Positions 22,690 to 33,609 of a stretch of 64,000 bases of DNA are shown piece by piece (positions within the stretch are counted from its first letter, which is position 1; each line of letters opens with the position of its first letter). The notes under the pieces were generated by a model. That model saw only the letters and a program-made list of their open reading frames with translations. It had not been told where the DNA came from and searched no databases. The translations under genes were made by a program, and so were the position numbers. This stretch comes from Dermanyssus gallinae (lineage: Eukaryota; Arthropoda; Arachnida; Mesostigmata; Dermanyssidae): NCBI GenBank assembly GCA_003439945.1, contig QVRM01005628.1:1-64000 (forward strand). Direction: 5' to 3'.

Positions 22690-23860
22690 CCTTTTACCTA
22701 CGGGCGCTTCGTCTCGACTGGATCGGGTCTACCGTTAAAACGAGCTTTCCTGGCAGTTTTCTTGACTACCTTTAAGGACATGATAGCCCCGAAGAGGGCA
22801 CAAGACCCCTCCACGCCTTCACCGATGTTAGCATGTGTGCTACAACCTCCTTGATCGGTTTTCCCCTCACGGTGGCCGCACCCGCGTCTCTGGCGTCTCG
22901 GAGAGCCGGACACCGCAGAACTGTGTGCTCGACATTGTCCGTCTCACCTGATCTACATTACGCGCAGATGTCGACACTCGCCTTGTTAATTCTTACCATG
23001 TACGTTTGGAACTGGCCATGCCCGGGCAACACATGCCACCGGGCGATTGTCCTTGATCTAGCCATTGTCAAGTCTAACTCCCCATTCTTTCCTCTTTCGG
23101 TTTGTTCATCTGTCAGCAGATTTCATGGCAGCATATTGGACAGGACCAGTACGGCCGCAGTCGACACCGTGCGGTAAGCCCGACAGACACGAATAGCTAC
23201 CGGCCGCTGTGACGATCGAAGCGCTCTCCTGTCTTTTGTGTCCTCAGCGCAATGTCTGCTCACAGTGGAGCCGCGTATAACGCTACCGACTCTGCTACAT
23301 TTGCCAGTAGGCGCCACCTGCCTTCTGTACAGCCACAGACTTTATGAACTTTGCCAGCCACATGCTGGATATGCGTCGATCCATTGAGACCTTTGTCGAG
23401 CACTACTCCGAGGCACTTTGCTGTCCGAGCAAGCTTGACAGGATGATCGTTTAGACGCAGGCAAATGTTCCTTGTTTTCTTCTTGCCTGTAAGGTACAAT
23501 GATTCCGTCTTGTGGTGGTCTAGTCCTAGAAAATGGTCTTCCATCTACTCTGCCACCAGCTCCAAGGTTTCATTAGCGGTATACTCCAGGACTCCAGTTT
23601 CCCGTGTTGATAACCAGCGCCAAGTCATCGGCATAGGCTACCGTCTCGACACCCGGCGGTAAGTCCGGCAGCTTGAGGTTCCACACAATCGGCCCAAAGG
23701 CCGACTCTTGAGGAACGTCCACAGAGCTCTTATACTTCTGGCTGCCGTCCGACACTCTTTTTTCCGAATGGTAGGACGAAATTATCCGGCGAATGTATGG
23801 TGAGATGTCCTTGCGACTTATCCTGTCCACGGCCACGTCCCAGCTCATCGAGTTGAAGGC
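22690..23860 (-). mobile_element. R1-clade fragment: RT palm through C-terminal finger
   Basis: Minus strand: AFNSMSWDVAVDRISRKD, then ISPYIRRIISSYHS, DVPQESAFGPIVWNLKLPD and VAYADDLALVI (catalytic YADD intact, about 23620). Next come LYLTGKKKTRN and LGVVLDKGLNGSTHIQHV (23544-23260), then GHGQFQTYMVRINKASVDIC (about 23010) and a finger with one Cys codon next to a stop ...DNVEHTVLRC (about 22920). The upstream end is fused head-to-head to a plus-strand R1 fragment at about 23858. Confidence 0.75.
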
Positions 23861-24440
23861 ATATATGATGGGCATCGGCAAGGCTTCGGTTGGCATCTGC
23901 GTTCTCTGCTCCTCCGAAGACGCGGACGACGTCAAACACACGATCATGCGCTGTGCGGCCCTTGCGGGAGTACGTGCCTCTGCGACGCCCTAGCTGAGAT
24001 CAAAGACTCTGCAGTACGTGGTGGACTTCATGAAAAAGGACGAGACGACTTGGACAAAGGAGCGACGTTAGCTCGACACCATCATGAAAAAAAAGCTAAA
24101 CCTGGAGGCGGCGAGACGAGCCAGCTACGACCAGGTCTCTTTAAGGGGTCGTCGAGAGGAGGAGCCGAGGGCGGGAGAAGAGAGGGAGCAGCTAGGCCCT
24201 CCGGAGAATCTCGACGCATCTCCCCAGGACCGGCAAGCATTGGCTAGGCGCATAGAACGCTAGAACACGAGACTCCCCTTTCAGGGTTGTCAAAGTAATG
24301 CCAATGCAATCCCGGGCCTTGGGGGTTGGGGAGTATATCGGTTTAGTGGGTGCGAGTTCCACACTAGCTGCTGCTAGCTGCCAGTAGCGCTTGTGCATTA
24401 TGCATTTCCAAGACCTTTCAAAAAACCCTATCCAACTGTA
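23858..24440 (+). mobile_element. R1-clade 3' fragment: C-terminal finger and 3' tail
   Basis: The plus frame begins KAYMMGIGKASVGICVLC and continues SSEDADDVKHTIMRC, giving the R1 C-terminal C-x2-C-x10-H-x4-C finger. A charged Lys/Arg/Gly-rich tail runs to a stop near 24245. The 3' UTR at 24280-24440 has GGTTTAGTGGGTGCGAG, then TTCCACACTAGC and GTGCATTATGCATTTCC, ending in an AAAAAACCC run. Confidence 0.7.
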
Positions 24441-24479
24441 AGTAGACAAGCCTGATAATTGAGAGGGAAAGATCTGAGT

Positions 24480-24660
24480 AGAGGCGAACGGCAGAGACGC
24501 CTATTCCACGGCCTCAAAGTAATGCCCAAAAAGTACCGAGCCTGGGGGCTGGGGAGGACCCCGGGTTTAGTGAATATTTGAGTTCTACACTAGTCACGCA
24601 GGCTGCTAGTGGGTCATGTGCATCATGCATTCCCAAAACATCCCAGATAAAAAAAAGCCC
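24480..24660 (+). repeat. Second R1-type 3' tail, no coding part
   Basis: Repeats the layout of 24280-24440: TCAAAGTAATGCC, then GGGGCTGGGGAGG, GGGTTTAGTG, TTCTACACTAG, and GTGCATCATGCATTCC, ending in AAAAAAA at about 24650-24656. This is a separate, severely 5'-truncated insertion or a duplicated tail. Confidence 0.6.
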
Positions 24661-25425
24661 TTTACACAGGATCTGACCCCTGTGGTTGCTTCCTGTTTAG
24701 AAATTTGAAGAACAGTCTTAGTGGAAAGCGTTTTTCCAGCAATTGCAAGACCAAGGCTGCTATCAAATATCTAAAATAATGGTAGGAAAATGTATTGAGC
24801 TTCTCGGGGAGTACACCAAAAAAGAAAATTATTGGTTTTCAGTCTCAAAACACTTAGAGCTGTCTCGTCTGCATGTGAACCTCAATCGAATTATCTCAAC
24901 ACGTCATAAATTAATTCACTTGTAAATAAAGCAAACACGTTCGCGGTGATCTAACGCACAAGTAAATCAAGTCTAGAAAAGTATGTTATGTTTATTTATT
25001 AACACGTTATTTTCATTTATTTGGAACAGATTTCAGACCTCCCAATTCCGGCAAAGGACTGTCCCGTACGACGCTGAAGGAGCTTCCTTTGTCCCGAACA
25101 TATGGTATAATGGTTGTCAGTTGGTCAGACTATGCCAGAACGTTAAAATTCTACAGTGTATATTTTTAGTTTGTTTTGAATGGATTGACAATACTGATGG
25201 GGGATGTTACTTAAACAACCGTACGAAGTTGATTGCATATCATTAAAAATATGTGTTAGTGATTACAACAAGGTGGGCATTTCATTAAGTTTAGCCCGGA
25301 CACTACCTTTTATACAGCCAGCACATGTACTGCTGGCTGCGTGGGGCTGCAACAGTTCCGCAACTACAGGCTTTAAATAAATATCATCTTCCTCCACCGA
25401 AATTAAGTGTTTTTTTTTTCTAATC

Positions 25426-25505
25426 GGCTGAAACATATCTTAAGTAAAATGTCGCAAGCAATAAATTGGCTGAAACATATCTTAAGTAAAATGTCGCAAG
25501 CAATA
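25426..25505. repeat. Perfect 42-bp tandem duplication
   Basis: The unit starting GGCTGAAACATATCTTAAGT at 25426 is repeated from 25468 with no mismatch over the 38 bases of the second copy. The identity implies a recent duplication. Confidence 0.85.
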
Positions 25506-26503
25506 CAGAACTTTAGAGCCTATTTAATCCAGAGAAAGCTGCTAGCATAAAACTGTTGCATTAGCTTGTCGAAAATAACAAATTGTCTTTTATATTACAG
25601 ATAGCGATCTAACGACTAATTATAAACGAAAGCGAAATTAGTCACCGGAACGTATAATTGTCCAACACCGATTTTTTCTAACAGAGTTTTCTAATAGGCA
25701 AAAGTCATAATTAGTCTTTCGTCCCAGTTACATGTAGATTTTGCAGAAAACAGTGAGGGTGAGTGGAGCTTCTAGATTAAAAACTCCACAGACCTTCTAG
25801 TTGCAGGGTGGCTGTATTACATTTTGTTTTCACCGACAAGAGTGTAACCGGTAGACAGGAATAAAATGTCAACAGGAGCGTCAGCTTTTTTGCGATCAAG
25901 TCAGCGTCGAATATGTGCATGCGCTGTTGTGTACATTGTTTGTATATGTATCTCTGTTTCTCTCGGTGTTCTGTCGAACATGTGTTGCTAGAGGCCAGAC
26001 AAGAGCGCAGCTGTCGTGCGAAGAAGTTGTATACTCTGCTTGCACCGTCGGGTTGTACTGCATGTCGAGTGCATGTCCAATATTGCACACTCATAATCCC
26101 GACATAGTTGGCATTTCTTAGACAAGAGTCCTTGGTGACCTTAGCAATTGCTTCGGTTTTGCCGTTACTTTGAGCGGAGTATGGGGAACTCGTAACCTGC
26201 GTTATCTGCCATGACTTTACGAAATCGTAAAAGAGTCCCGAACAGTATCGTGGACGTCGTATGAATGGAACTCGATCGGAGCGCCGTACGTCGGAAGGTG
26301 CTACTGTGTTTCTTTGGTGAGCTTGCCTGACAAAGCTAAAAATCCAAGATCATCAACCTCTGATATATATAGAGGTTGAAATCAACCGTGATTAGACACT
26401 ATCCACCCCCACATCTTGAAGAATTATCTAAAATGACTCGGCAGCCGGCCCATTCACTAGCGGTTGTTTCAGTTGACGAGGCAGGTATGCCAAAAACGAG
26501 AGC

Positions 26504-26761
26504 GTGAAGCACAGAAATGTTTATGTTTCATACCAGGCCAAACTGTGCAAACACCTGGACACCTTAAAATGTGGCATATGTGTGTTGATTATTCTTAGTG
26601 TTGCATTCCTCACCGGCGTAAGTCTATTTATATCCATTGTTCTAACTCTATTCGTAACAACAACTTATCAAGAGCGTCCATGTGGCCATGACTATTATTC
26701 ACTGTGTCACGACCCAACCAATAATCTAATTTTACAGAGTCCGTCATCAACCCTAGCTTAA
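26504..26761 (+). other. Open frame with one membrane segment, unknown
   Basis: 85 residues. A short basic N-terminus leads into a strongly hydrophobic stretch of about 28 residues (CGICVLIILSVAFLTG...TLFV), then an outside-type segment with PCGHDYYSLC. The layout suits the first exon of a type II membrane protein. PCxxDYYxxC loosely recalls the start of M13 peptidase ectodomains, but that is a guess. No clear splice donor ends it. Confidence 0.22.
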
Positions 26762-28185
26762 AAATTGCCTTATATGCTTTTTTCTACCCACAAATGCGCA
26801 TGTTGGTACAGTGAAATATTGTTTGAGTATAAAACAGCCCTATGTCATTTCCAGAGGCTGTGTGAGATAATCGATACGAAGTTAATCATGTTAGGCAGGG
26901 ACTAGAATTTAGTGTGAAAATGAAAACTCCTTAGAATAATCAATTATCAGTTTTAAAAACAGCACGAGTTATGGAACATTGGGACATAAAATGGTAGTTT
27001 TCCATTTAGTGTCTTACTATTTTTCTTATGGCCAGAGTGATGCTCTAGGTCCAAGAAGATCTGAAAAGACTCCGTCATTATAAGGTCTTTTCAATACAAG
27101 CATCAGTAGTATAGATCAAAATAAATCAAGCATTTTAAAGAAAATCGGTGAAACGAGTTCAGGAGTGAGGCTTGGTTATGTCCTACATTAAAATGGAATG
27201 AAGTTTAGCAATCTAAAATTACGAACAATCAGTTAACTTATTCAAGTTGGAGACATTAAATGTATTGTGCGACAAGGAGTTTTCATGTAAATATATGTTT
27301 GAGAAAAAAAAATTGCCTTGAGAAGCCTTAGTGCAATTGTCGATGGGGATGCACATCTCTTTAACTACTCGCCGGTATGAAAGGGGGATCGTGAATCCCG
27401 AGTATATATATACAAATTAATTAAGACACACCATTTGTCGTATGCATTTTTTAATCTATTCTGTCGGAAGTTATTTTTTGAATATTTTTTGGCCCTTGCA
27501 TCGAGCGTCCCGTACATAGCAACAGAGCACGTAGAAGCATTCACGCTTTCTCAGTAGGTCAAAGGGTAATAATATATCCACCTGGCAGATTAAAGATCAC
27601 GCTTACCATATCTTTTCTTTTCGGGAATACATGCGTCACTAAAAGCCTGGGTAACCAGTGTGTTTATCTAGTAAGTTCAAAACAATAGCACATAGTGTAC
27701 CATACTTGCCACTATCCTTTTTTTCTAAACTTTACTTTAGCGTCACGTTTTTATTTTTAGCAATTAAACCACGGTTGACATGCAATAACGTATGTTTTGT
27801 AAAATCTAATAAATAGCGAGTCTATTGCACTCGGACAGCAGTTCATAGTGTCACCGTCGAACAGGACCAAAATCATGTGCATTTCAACGGCAACAATGTT
27901 TAATGTGTGTTTGACACATGTGCATCACGAGTCCTTAAAATTTTCAAATAACAGACATTCGGTGTGATGCAAATTGCAAGCACTTTTTTTATGTATTCTT
28001 TAAAGCGCTCGACACTAATTCGAGGTTCTGGGAAGAATGAACTATCACAATAACTCACGGCTTCTTGCGACACGCTAGAAGAACGAGATTTGCCTTAAAC
28101 GGTAGCGCACCGTGCCATCGGTGACGTCAGCATGTGGTACTATGATCCGTCAGCTTTGCGTCGGGTTAGAGTACGACGGCAATCT

Positions 28186-28217
28186 ATTCGCAAGCAGCCT
28201 CTTGGCTGCTTGCGAAT
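28186..28217. repeat. Perfect 14-bp stem hairpin, 4-base loop
   Basis: ATTCGCAAGCAGCC and its exact complement flank TCTT. Flanking GTAC-containing arms (about 28170-28176 and 28226-28240) could extend the stem imperfectly. Possibly a MITE terminus or small-RNA precursor. Confidence 0.7.
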
Positions 28218-29524
28218 TGTACTGCAGTTTGTACTCCATCAAGTCCGTATGAATAAATGAATGAAACACATAGCTTTATTCATGAGCACTTACAGATACA
28301 CTCAAACTCATGCAACCTCTGTACTCAGGAGATTGTCCAGGGGCTTGATCAGAAGTCGTGTGCCCCTTACATCAAAATAAATACTAGTAAATAATAATCA
28401 AGATCATAATCAAAGAATAACTAAAATCTGAGTTGAAGTACAGTAATCTGCTATTAGCAAATTATCATTTTAATAATTATACTTAAACAAAGCAGAACGT
28501 ATATGCTAACAAATATGCTCAAGATAATAATGCAATTTGAATAATAAAACAAGGGTATTATGTAATCGCGCAGTGATTTTAACTCGACTAAAGCCAATGA
28601 AATGTTTATTGATAACAGGAGGGTATGCCAGTGACACGAAACGACGACGAAGATACATCTTTTTGGAGGCTTTGCTTTTGAAGGCCAAAGTGTTAGGTAT
28701 GCCAACAAGGGCGGGAAGAACTTTATTTCAAACGATAAACAAGTAATTCTCAAAACAGCGCGAGGTCAATCCTCAAAACAGCGTTTTGGCAGTGCAGTAA
28801 TAGCGAGATAAGGTCGACTATGTTAGAGGCTGTATGGTGCATCACTAGAAGGTGTGGTCTGGAAAAAATGGCTACTAGTCTCTATATGATTGTTGATAAT
28901 TTTGTATGCAAAAGTGGCATGCTCGAAAACACATAAGCAGCTGCACGTTAAGCTAACTGATTGATTATATGCCAAAATAGCACGAATAATCCTGCTTTGC
29001 AAGGTCTGAAATGCTACAATTTAGCATGTCCCACCTTAGACCACGCTACGGTAGTAGAGGTGCAACTCTTTCTACAGTAAAGGCGCAAATATAGGTTTGA
29101 GGTCTATGACGGGCGAGTGCTGCAGCTACAGGTGAAAATTTCTGTTGGAGTAAGTCGACATGGCTGATTCACGTCATACGCCATAATTAAATCGTCCCTG
29201 AAGAAGTTTTTGGGAGAGTGGAGCCCGGAACAGTACAGCCTGTGCCTATGCGGTATTGATTTTTATCCGTAGATTGCAAAAAGCATTTTTTTAGATTAGA
29301 GAAGAAATAGAGTGCAATCGTTAGCATGGATACCGCACGTATAAGCGAGAGCCTATCTATGCTCTGGTAGTGCCTAGTAGTGCACTATTCATTCAAGCAA
29401 GAAAGATGTCATTTAAGATTCTGAGGTGTCTAACTCTGCATTAAAAAACTGGCCGGGGGAGGCCAATTGGCCCGTTACAGAAATCACCTTATTACCAAAA
29501 ACAACCCAGAAGTCCGTGTCGGGG

Positions 29525-30340
29525 ACTCTCAAAGAGCTGGTGGATACCAGAAGTGGTAGCGGCAAGCAAAGCATGCATTAAGGCTAAGCAAGATTTCACG
29601 TTCGCCCGCAGCTGGATCGCCCGGCGATGTCAAGGAGACGGAGCAGAATGAGTTCCTTAAGCGGCATTGTCTCGAATCGAGATTATGATGCCTATCAGAA
29701 ACGAAATGCTTAAAAACGTAGCATAAACTTAGCGCAGGCAGCTTGCAGGGAGGCATTCCGAGTCTCTATAGAGAATGTTTCTTTGGGTACGCTAAACGTA
29801 AGGCAGGAGCTGACTCCGGGAAAGGCCCCGGGACCGGAGAGGATTCCTCCTCAGGCGGTACGGACATAAGCGAAGTGGCATCCTTGAATAGTCGCGGAGG
29901 CTTTCATAAACGTTCTACGGAAGGATAATTTCGTTCTCGGTAGAAACAGGCCGAAATACCCATAAAACTTAGACCCAAAACAAGCAAGAATTTCTGTACA
30001 AGCTGTCTGCATACTTAGTAAACTGCTGGGAAACATCATAGTGGCCCGAATAAGTTTTGAGGTTACCGCAAAGCAGACATTGTCGGACGCACAACACGAG
30101 TTTAGAAGGGACGGTAGCCTACAGATGCACTTAAGTGGGTTTTACTCCAAAGCGAAGCAAATAGATTTAAGTGACTTAAGATGGGTGCCGTCTAATTTTT
30201 AGTTCTACTCGGTGTTAAACGTGCGTTTCGTATGGTCAGCTGGGAACTGATCATGAGGGCACTTTAGAAGCACGGGTTTTTTGCGATCTCAGCGATAGAC
30301 GCCCTATTCCGGCGAAACATCATACAGTGTAATGACGAAG
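29525..30340 (+). mobile_element. R1-clade fragment: linker and RT fingers, strongly decayed
   Basis: Plus frames show KSWWIPEVVAASKACIKAKQ (endonuclease-RT linker), KAPGPERIPPQAVRT (about 29823; KAPGPDGIPPE in relatives), ILSKLLGNIIVARIS, LSDAQHEFRRDGSLQ (about 30085; LSDRQYGFR...ST in relatives) and GVKRAFRMVSWELIMRAL (DVKNAFNSASW in relatives). Many stops. The 5' and 3' boundaries are unclear. Confidence 0.6.
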
Positions 30341-31576
30341 TTCCCAGGGGTTAATATTATAAAACACGTGGTAAAGAAGATAAGGAAGATTGCACAGAAC
30401 CTGGAGAATATTATTTCAAGGATCAATTAATGTTATTAAGTAAATTCAATGTTAGTCTTTGAGGGGACTTTTAAGCAAGACAAAAACTTCATATAGGCAG
30501 ATATAGCTCTTTGCACTGCACGTGATAAAGTGCGTTGCGCTCGACGCAGAGGGAGCACCGCTTCAACTGAGATGGTGCTGGTTCTGGCCCACCTTCTGCC
30601 CTAGGACATCCTAGCCAGTAAGCGCAGTAATTGATTCCTCGATAGGGATCTGGATCTTTGGAGCGCCAAGGAGGCAGCAATAAATGCGTGCGTAGGGGGG
30701 TGCAGTACTAAGCAACGCTCGCATAGGCGCCGGATTGCCAACACTAAATCCAACACCAGCCGCCATGATAGCACACGATGACCTCGGCGGAAGCGTGGGT
30801 GGACGGGAGTAGATAACTGGACACCATTACGAAGGCTAAAACATCGCTTAAGGCCGCTCGTTGGTAACTGAAAGGGTCAAGCCGAGGTTGAAAGGAGATG
30901 TCGCGACAGGGCACCGTGGAGCAGCTCGGCACTCCTGGACGGTAGCAAACTAGTAATGTACGGTGATCCGTTTATTCTGAACGGAAGACTTAAGGTTGAT
31001 CGAAGACAAAATTCTCTTGTAACGAAAACTAAGTTCGCAAAACGAATTCAGTGGGATCGACGTACGTCAAAATCTGCATTAAACCACAGCATTCAATTGC
31101 TTTGGCGAGCAATAGAGTCCAGCTGAAAGCTTCTTTCTCCTCTTTGTAATGAGCATTTACACAAGTTTTTAAAACTACATAGGAACTCCAGTGTTTAAAA
31201 ATAAATTAATAACATGAGCGACAATCGAGGAATAAAATACTATTTATAAATATATATAGTTACTGAAGAGGCTACGGTAGTGACCGCGCATTTTAACTTA
31301 GTGTTACATCTGCGGATTACTTTTTCTATCGTCATCGCGTTCTCATTACTGAATTTATATAGGCTTTCAGCAGAGGTAGCAGCAGGCAAATGACAACCGC
31401 GTGCAAAAAATACAATAAAAATCATAGATGAGACAAGGCAAAAAAAAAAAACAATTATTAAGGCCGCGGCTCCAACTTGCGATAGTTGACCACGGTTGCC
31501 ATGGCAACGCTTCATTTTAAATAGTGCGTTAGCCGCCTAAGCCACCGCCGCTACAGCTACTTGAATTACAGAAACT
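30341..31576. other. Spacer, no gene supported
   Basis: A few short frames. The minus frame 30680-30489 has a CSLC...H..C string near its end that could be a retroelement zinc-knuckle relic, but the support is thin. Confidence 0.35.
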
Positions 31577-31590
31577 AGTGGAGACTAATT
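31577..31590. repeat. Target-site duplication, left (14 bp)
   Basis: AGTGGAGACTAATT, identical to 32783-32796. It flanks the truncated family A copy. Confidence 0.88.
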
Positions 31591-32782
31591 CATTCATTTA
31601 TTTCCACACCATGTTGGGTAAAACAATACCTAATCTATACCTACATACAAACAAACACGTTGGCAACAAATAAGCCGTAACACACATATTTACAGTGGTA
31701 AGTTACCAGAAGGATTTGCCAATCGTGATAACGAGATGAAATATATACAGTGAGTGGCGTGATACTTTAAACATGAATTGCTACAATTTTTACAAACACA
31801 AGATTCATTCGGCTCATGGAATCCCACTGTGCGACACACGACGTGGTGATACCCGTGCACTGCAAATCGCGTAACAATATGGCGGTTAGTCCTACCTACA
31901 TCTTTCCATGAATCTAATGTCATTGCCCCAACTGTGTAAAATTCTGGATCAATTTCTGCCATTTTAACTTCGTATTCACTGATGAAACGATCGTATCCCG
32001 GTGTCGCAGGGAGATTCAGTCGCCTCTTCAGGTCCTCTACGAACAGCGGGGTGTCTGCCAGCAAGTACAAGAGTCTATTCCGAGCTGAGCTGTGCACCCC
32101 AAGCACTCGCTTCAGAAACGCGGATTTAACTCTATTAATGGTAGTCGGGTTAGCCGGCGTTAGCTTCGTCCAGATGACCTCTATGCCGTACGAAGCAATT
32201 GGTGCGATCTTCAAGTCGAAGAGCGCAATAGCGGTGCGCACGGACATCACTTGTAGTTTTTTGATCAAGGAACAGGCAATCAAAGCCTTCCTAACGCGTT
32301 CGGAGATATGTCTGGCATACGACCTGCTTGTAGAGGAGATTGTTAGCCCCAGGTACGTAAAGTGATTAACATACGTGAGGATCTGCCCACCTAGACGAAG
32401 ATCGTCGGTCGCCGCACGACGTCCCCCGTTACAAAACTTCATAGCATGCGTTTTGCAGGTATTGATTCGGAGTCACACAGTACGGACATACTGTACCAGT
32501 GATGCAAGCGCTTGTTGTAGGTGGAATCGGCAGGTACTGTATAAAACAAGATCGTCGGCGTATAGAAGTATGTTGACGCTTTAATGACGATTCTTGATGT
32601 TAGCTGGAAGGTCGCTGATCAGAGTTAAGAACAAGAGGGGGCTTAAGTTACCTCCCTGGGCAAAACCGGTGGTTTGCTCGAGTCCTGGATGCTCTGCTAC
32701 TCCGTCGTCTATTGTTATCGAGTTTTTCTGTAGGATGTCCACCATAACTCCGAGTATCCTGCAGGGGACTCCCAGTGAGGCG
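31591..32782 (-). mobile_element. 5'-truncated family A element with intact target-site duplication
   Basis: A 1.19-kb insertion. On the minus strand it starts inside the RT (SLGVPCRILGVM...DDGVAEH), then QTTGFAQGGNLSPLLF and YADDLV, and continues through the thumb and C-terminus to the 3' UTR. It ends GGAAATAAATGAATG next to the left duplication. Truncation by incomplete reverse transcription is the usual LINE outcome. Confidence 0.88.
31690..32442 (-). CDS. ORF2 C-terminal 250 residues of truncated family A copy
   Basis: An uninterrupted frame from MKFCNGGRRAATDDLRLGGQ to the stop. It has the thumb segment FTYLGLTISS, TAIALFDLKIAPIASYGIEV, RVKSAFLKRVLGVHSSARNR and AVHGYHHVVC, then CVCKNC...CLKYHATHC at the end (CxxC-x4-C-x4-H-x3-C). 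No start codon of its own is expected. Upstream, 32443-32782 holds further RT sequence with two frame breaks (stop before SVNILLYADD). Better preserved than most copies. Confidence 0.72.
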   Translation of the reverse strand: MKFCNGGRRAATDDLRLGGQILTYVNHFTYLGLTISSTSRSYARHISERVRKALIACSLIKKLQVMSVRTAIALFDLKIAPIASYGIEVIWTKLTPANPTTINRVKSAFLKRVLGVHSSARNRLLYLLADTPLFVEDLKRRLNLPATPGYDRFISEYEVKMAEIDPEFYTVGAMTLDSWKDVGRTNRHIVTRFAVHGYHHVVCRTVGFHEPNESCVCKNCSNSCLKYHATHCIYFISLSRLANPSGNLPL

Positions 32783-32796
32783 AGTGGAGACTAATT
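32783..32796. repeat. Target-site duplication, right (14 bp)
   Basis: Identical to 31577-31590. It abuts the 3' end of the R1 fragment at 32797. Confidence 0.88.
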
Positions 32797-33560
32797 TTAA
32801 AGGAGTAACTGGAGAATGCGGTTGCACACCCATGGTCACCACTGCGGGAAAGCTTCCTGCAAGAGTGGGCCGCTAGTGTGAGACCTTAACCTACTAAACC
32901 CGCTAAAAACCAGTTGTGTCCCCGTCCTCCTGTGTGAGGCGTTAACCTACTAAACCCACTAAAAACCCGTTATGTCGACCTGGCTGGAGACATCTTACGC
33001 ATCGCATTTAACAGTCAGGGGAAGGGGAGGGTACGACTCCTAACCGGTGTGTTCCCTAGGAGGCACGGGTAAGGGAGGCGCCTTAGATAATTGGCCCTCG
33101 TTTGCTTCTGTAAAATGGCTTTCAAGGCTTTAGCTATGGTGTTCCAGTATAAAACGATTCCGTAATTTTTTGCAGAGGTCACATAGGTTCAAAGCTAATG
33201 TAATCATTAGAAACAGTGGAGGTTCGCGCTGCTCCGCCCATGCTGGACACCACACAGCAGTGTGATCTCGGGTGTCCTCCGGTTCATTGGCGCAGTGGGT
33301 ACACCAAGGGCTGGGAGCCTTCCCGATACTAAACAAGTAGCACTGGAAGCACTGGAGCGTAAAATTGGCGTCCAGCAGGTCTTTCGCTTTCTTCCACGTC
33401 TCTGTCAAAGTCATCATGGTAACCAACTCTTTGGTGGGGCGGCCCCTTACGACCGTTAGGTCCGTGCACTTTGCTTCCCAAAGAGACTTGACATCCCGGT
33501 ATGAAAATGCAACAGACTAGCAAGTCGCACAGGTATAAAAGTTAGCGTCAATGATAGACA
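32797..33560 (-). mobile_element. R1-clade 3' fragment: C-terminal finger and tail
   Basis: The minus strand at 33426-33130 encodes CFQCYLFSIGKAPSPWCTHC and EPEDTRDHTAVWC (C-x2-C-x9-H-x4-C), with WEAKCTDLTVVRGRPTKEL downstream in another frame. The 3' UTR (32803-32980) carries the same tail as 19190 and 59240, including an internal duplication of the TTAACCTACTAAACCC(A/G)CTAAAAACC block, and ends in a short A-run at 32797. Confidence 0.7.
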
Positions 33561-33609
33561 GAAGAAACTTAAGCTGCGCACCCTTTTTGTTGGTAAAAAT
33601 TCAATTACT

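Larger units (their letters stand above)
24661..29524. other. Long AT-rich spacer; no gene firmly supported
   Basis: Only short open frames, no known domains. It includes a tandem duplication at 25426-25505, a possible type II membrane protein frame at 26504-26761, and a strong hairpin at 28186-28217, listed separately. It could be a host intron or intergenic DNA. Confidence 0.4.

Noticed and set aside
31982..32365. Plus-strand 127-residue frame
   Set aside because: Antisense of the family A C-terminus at 31690-32442.
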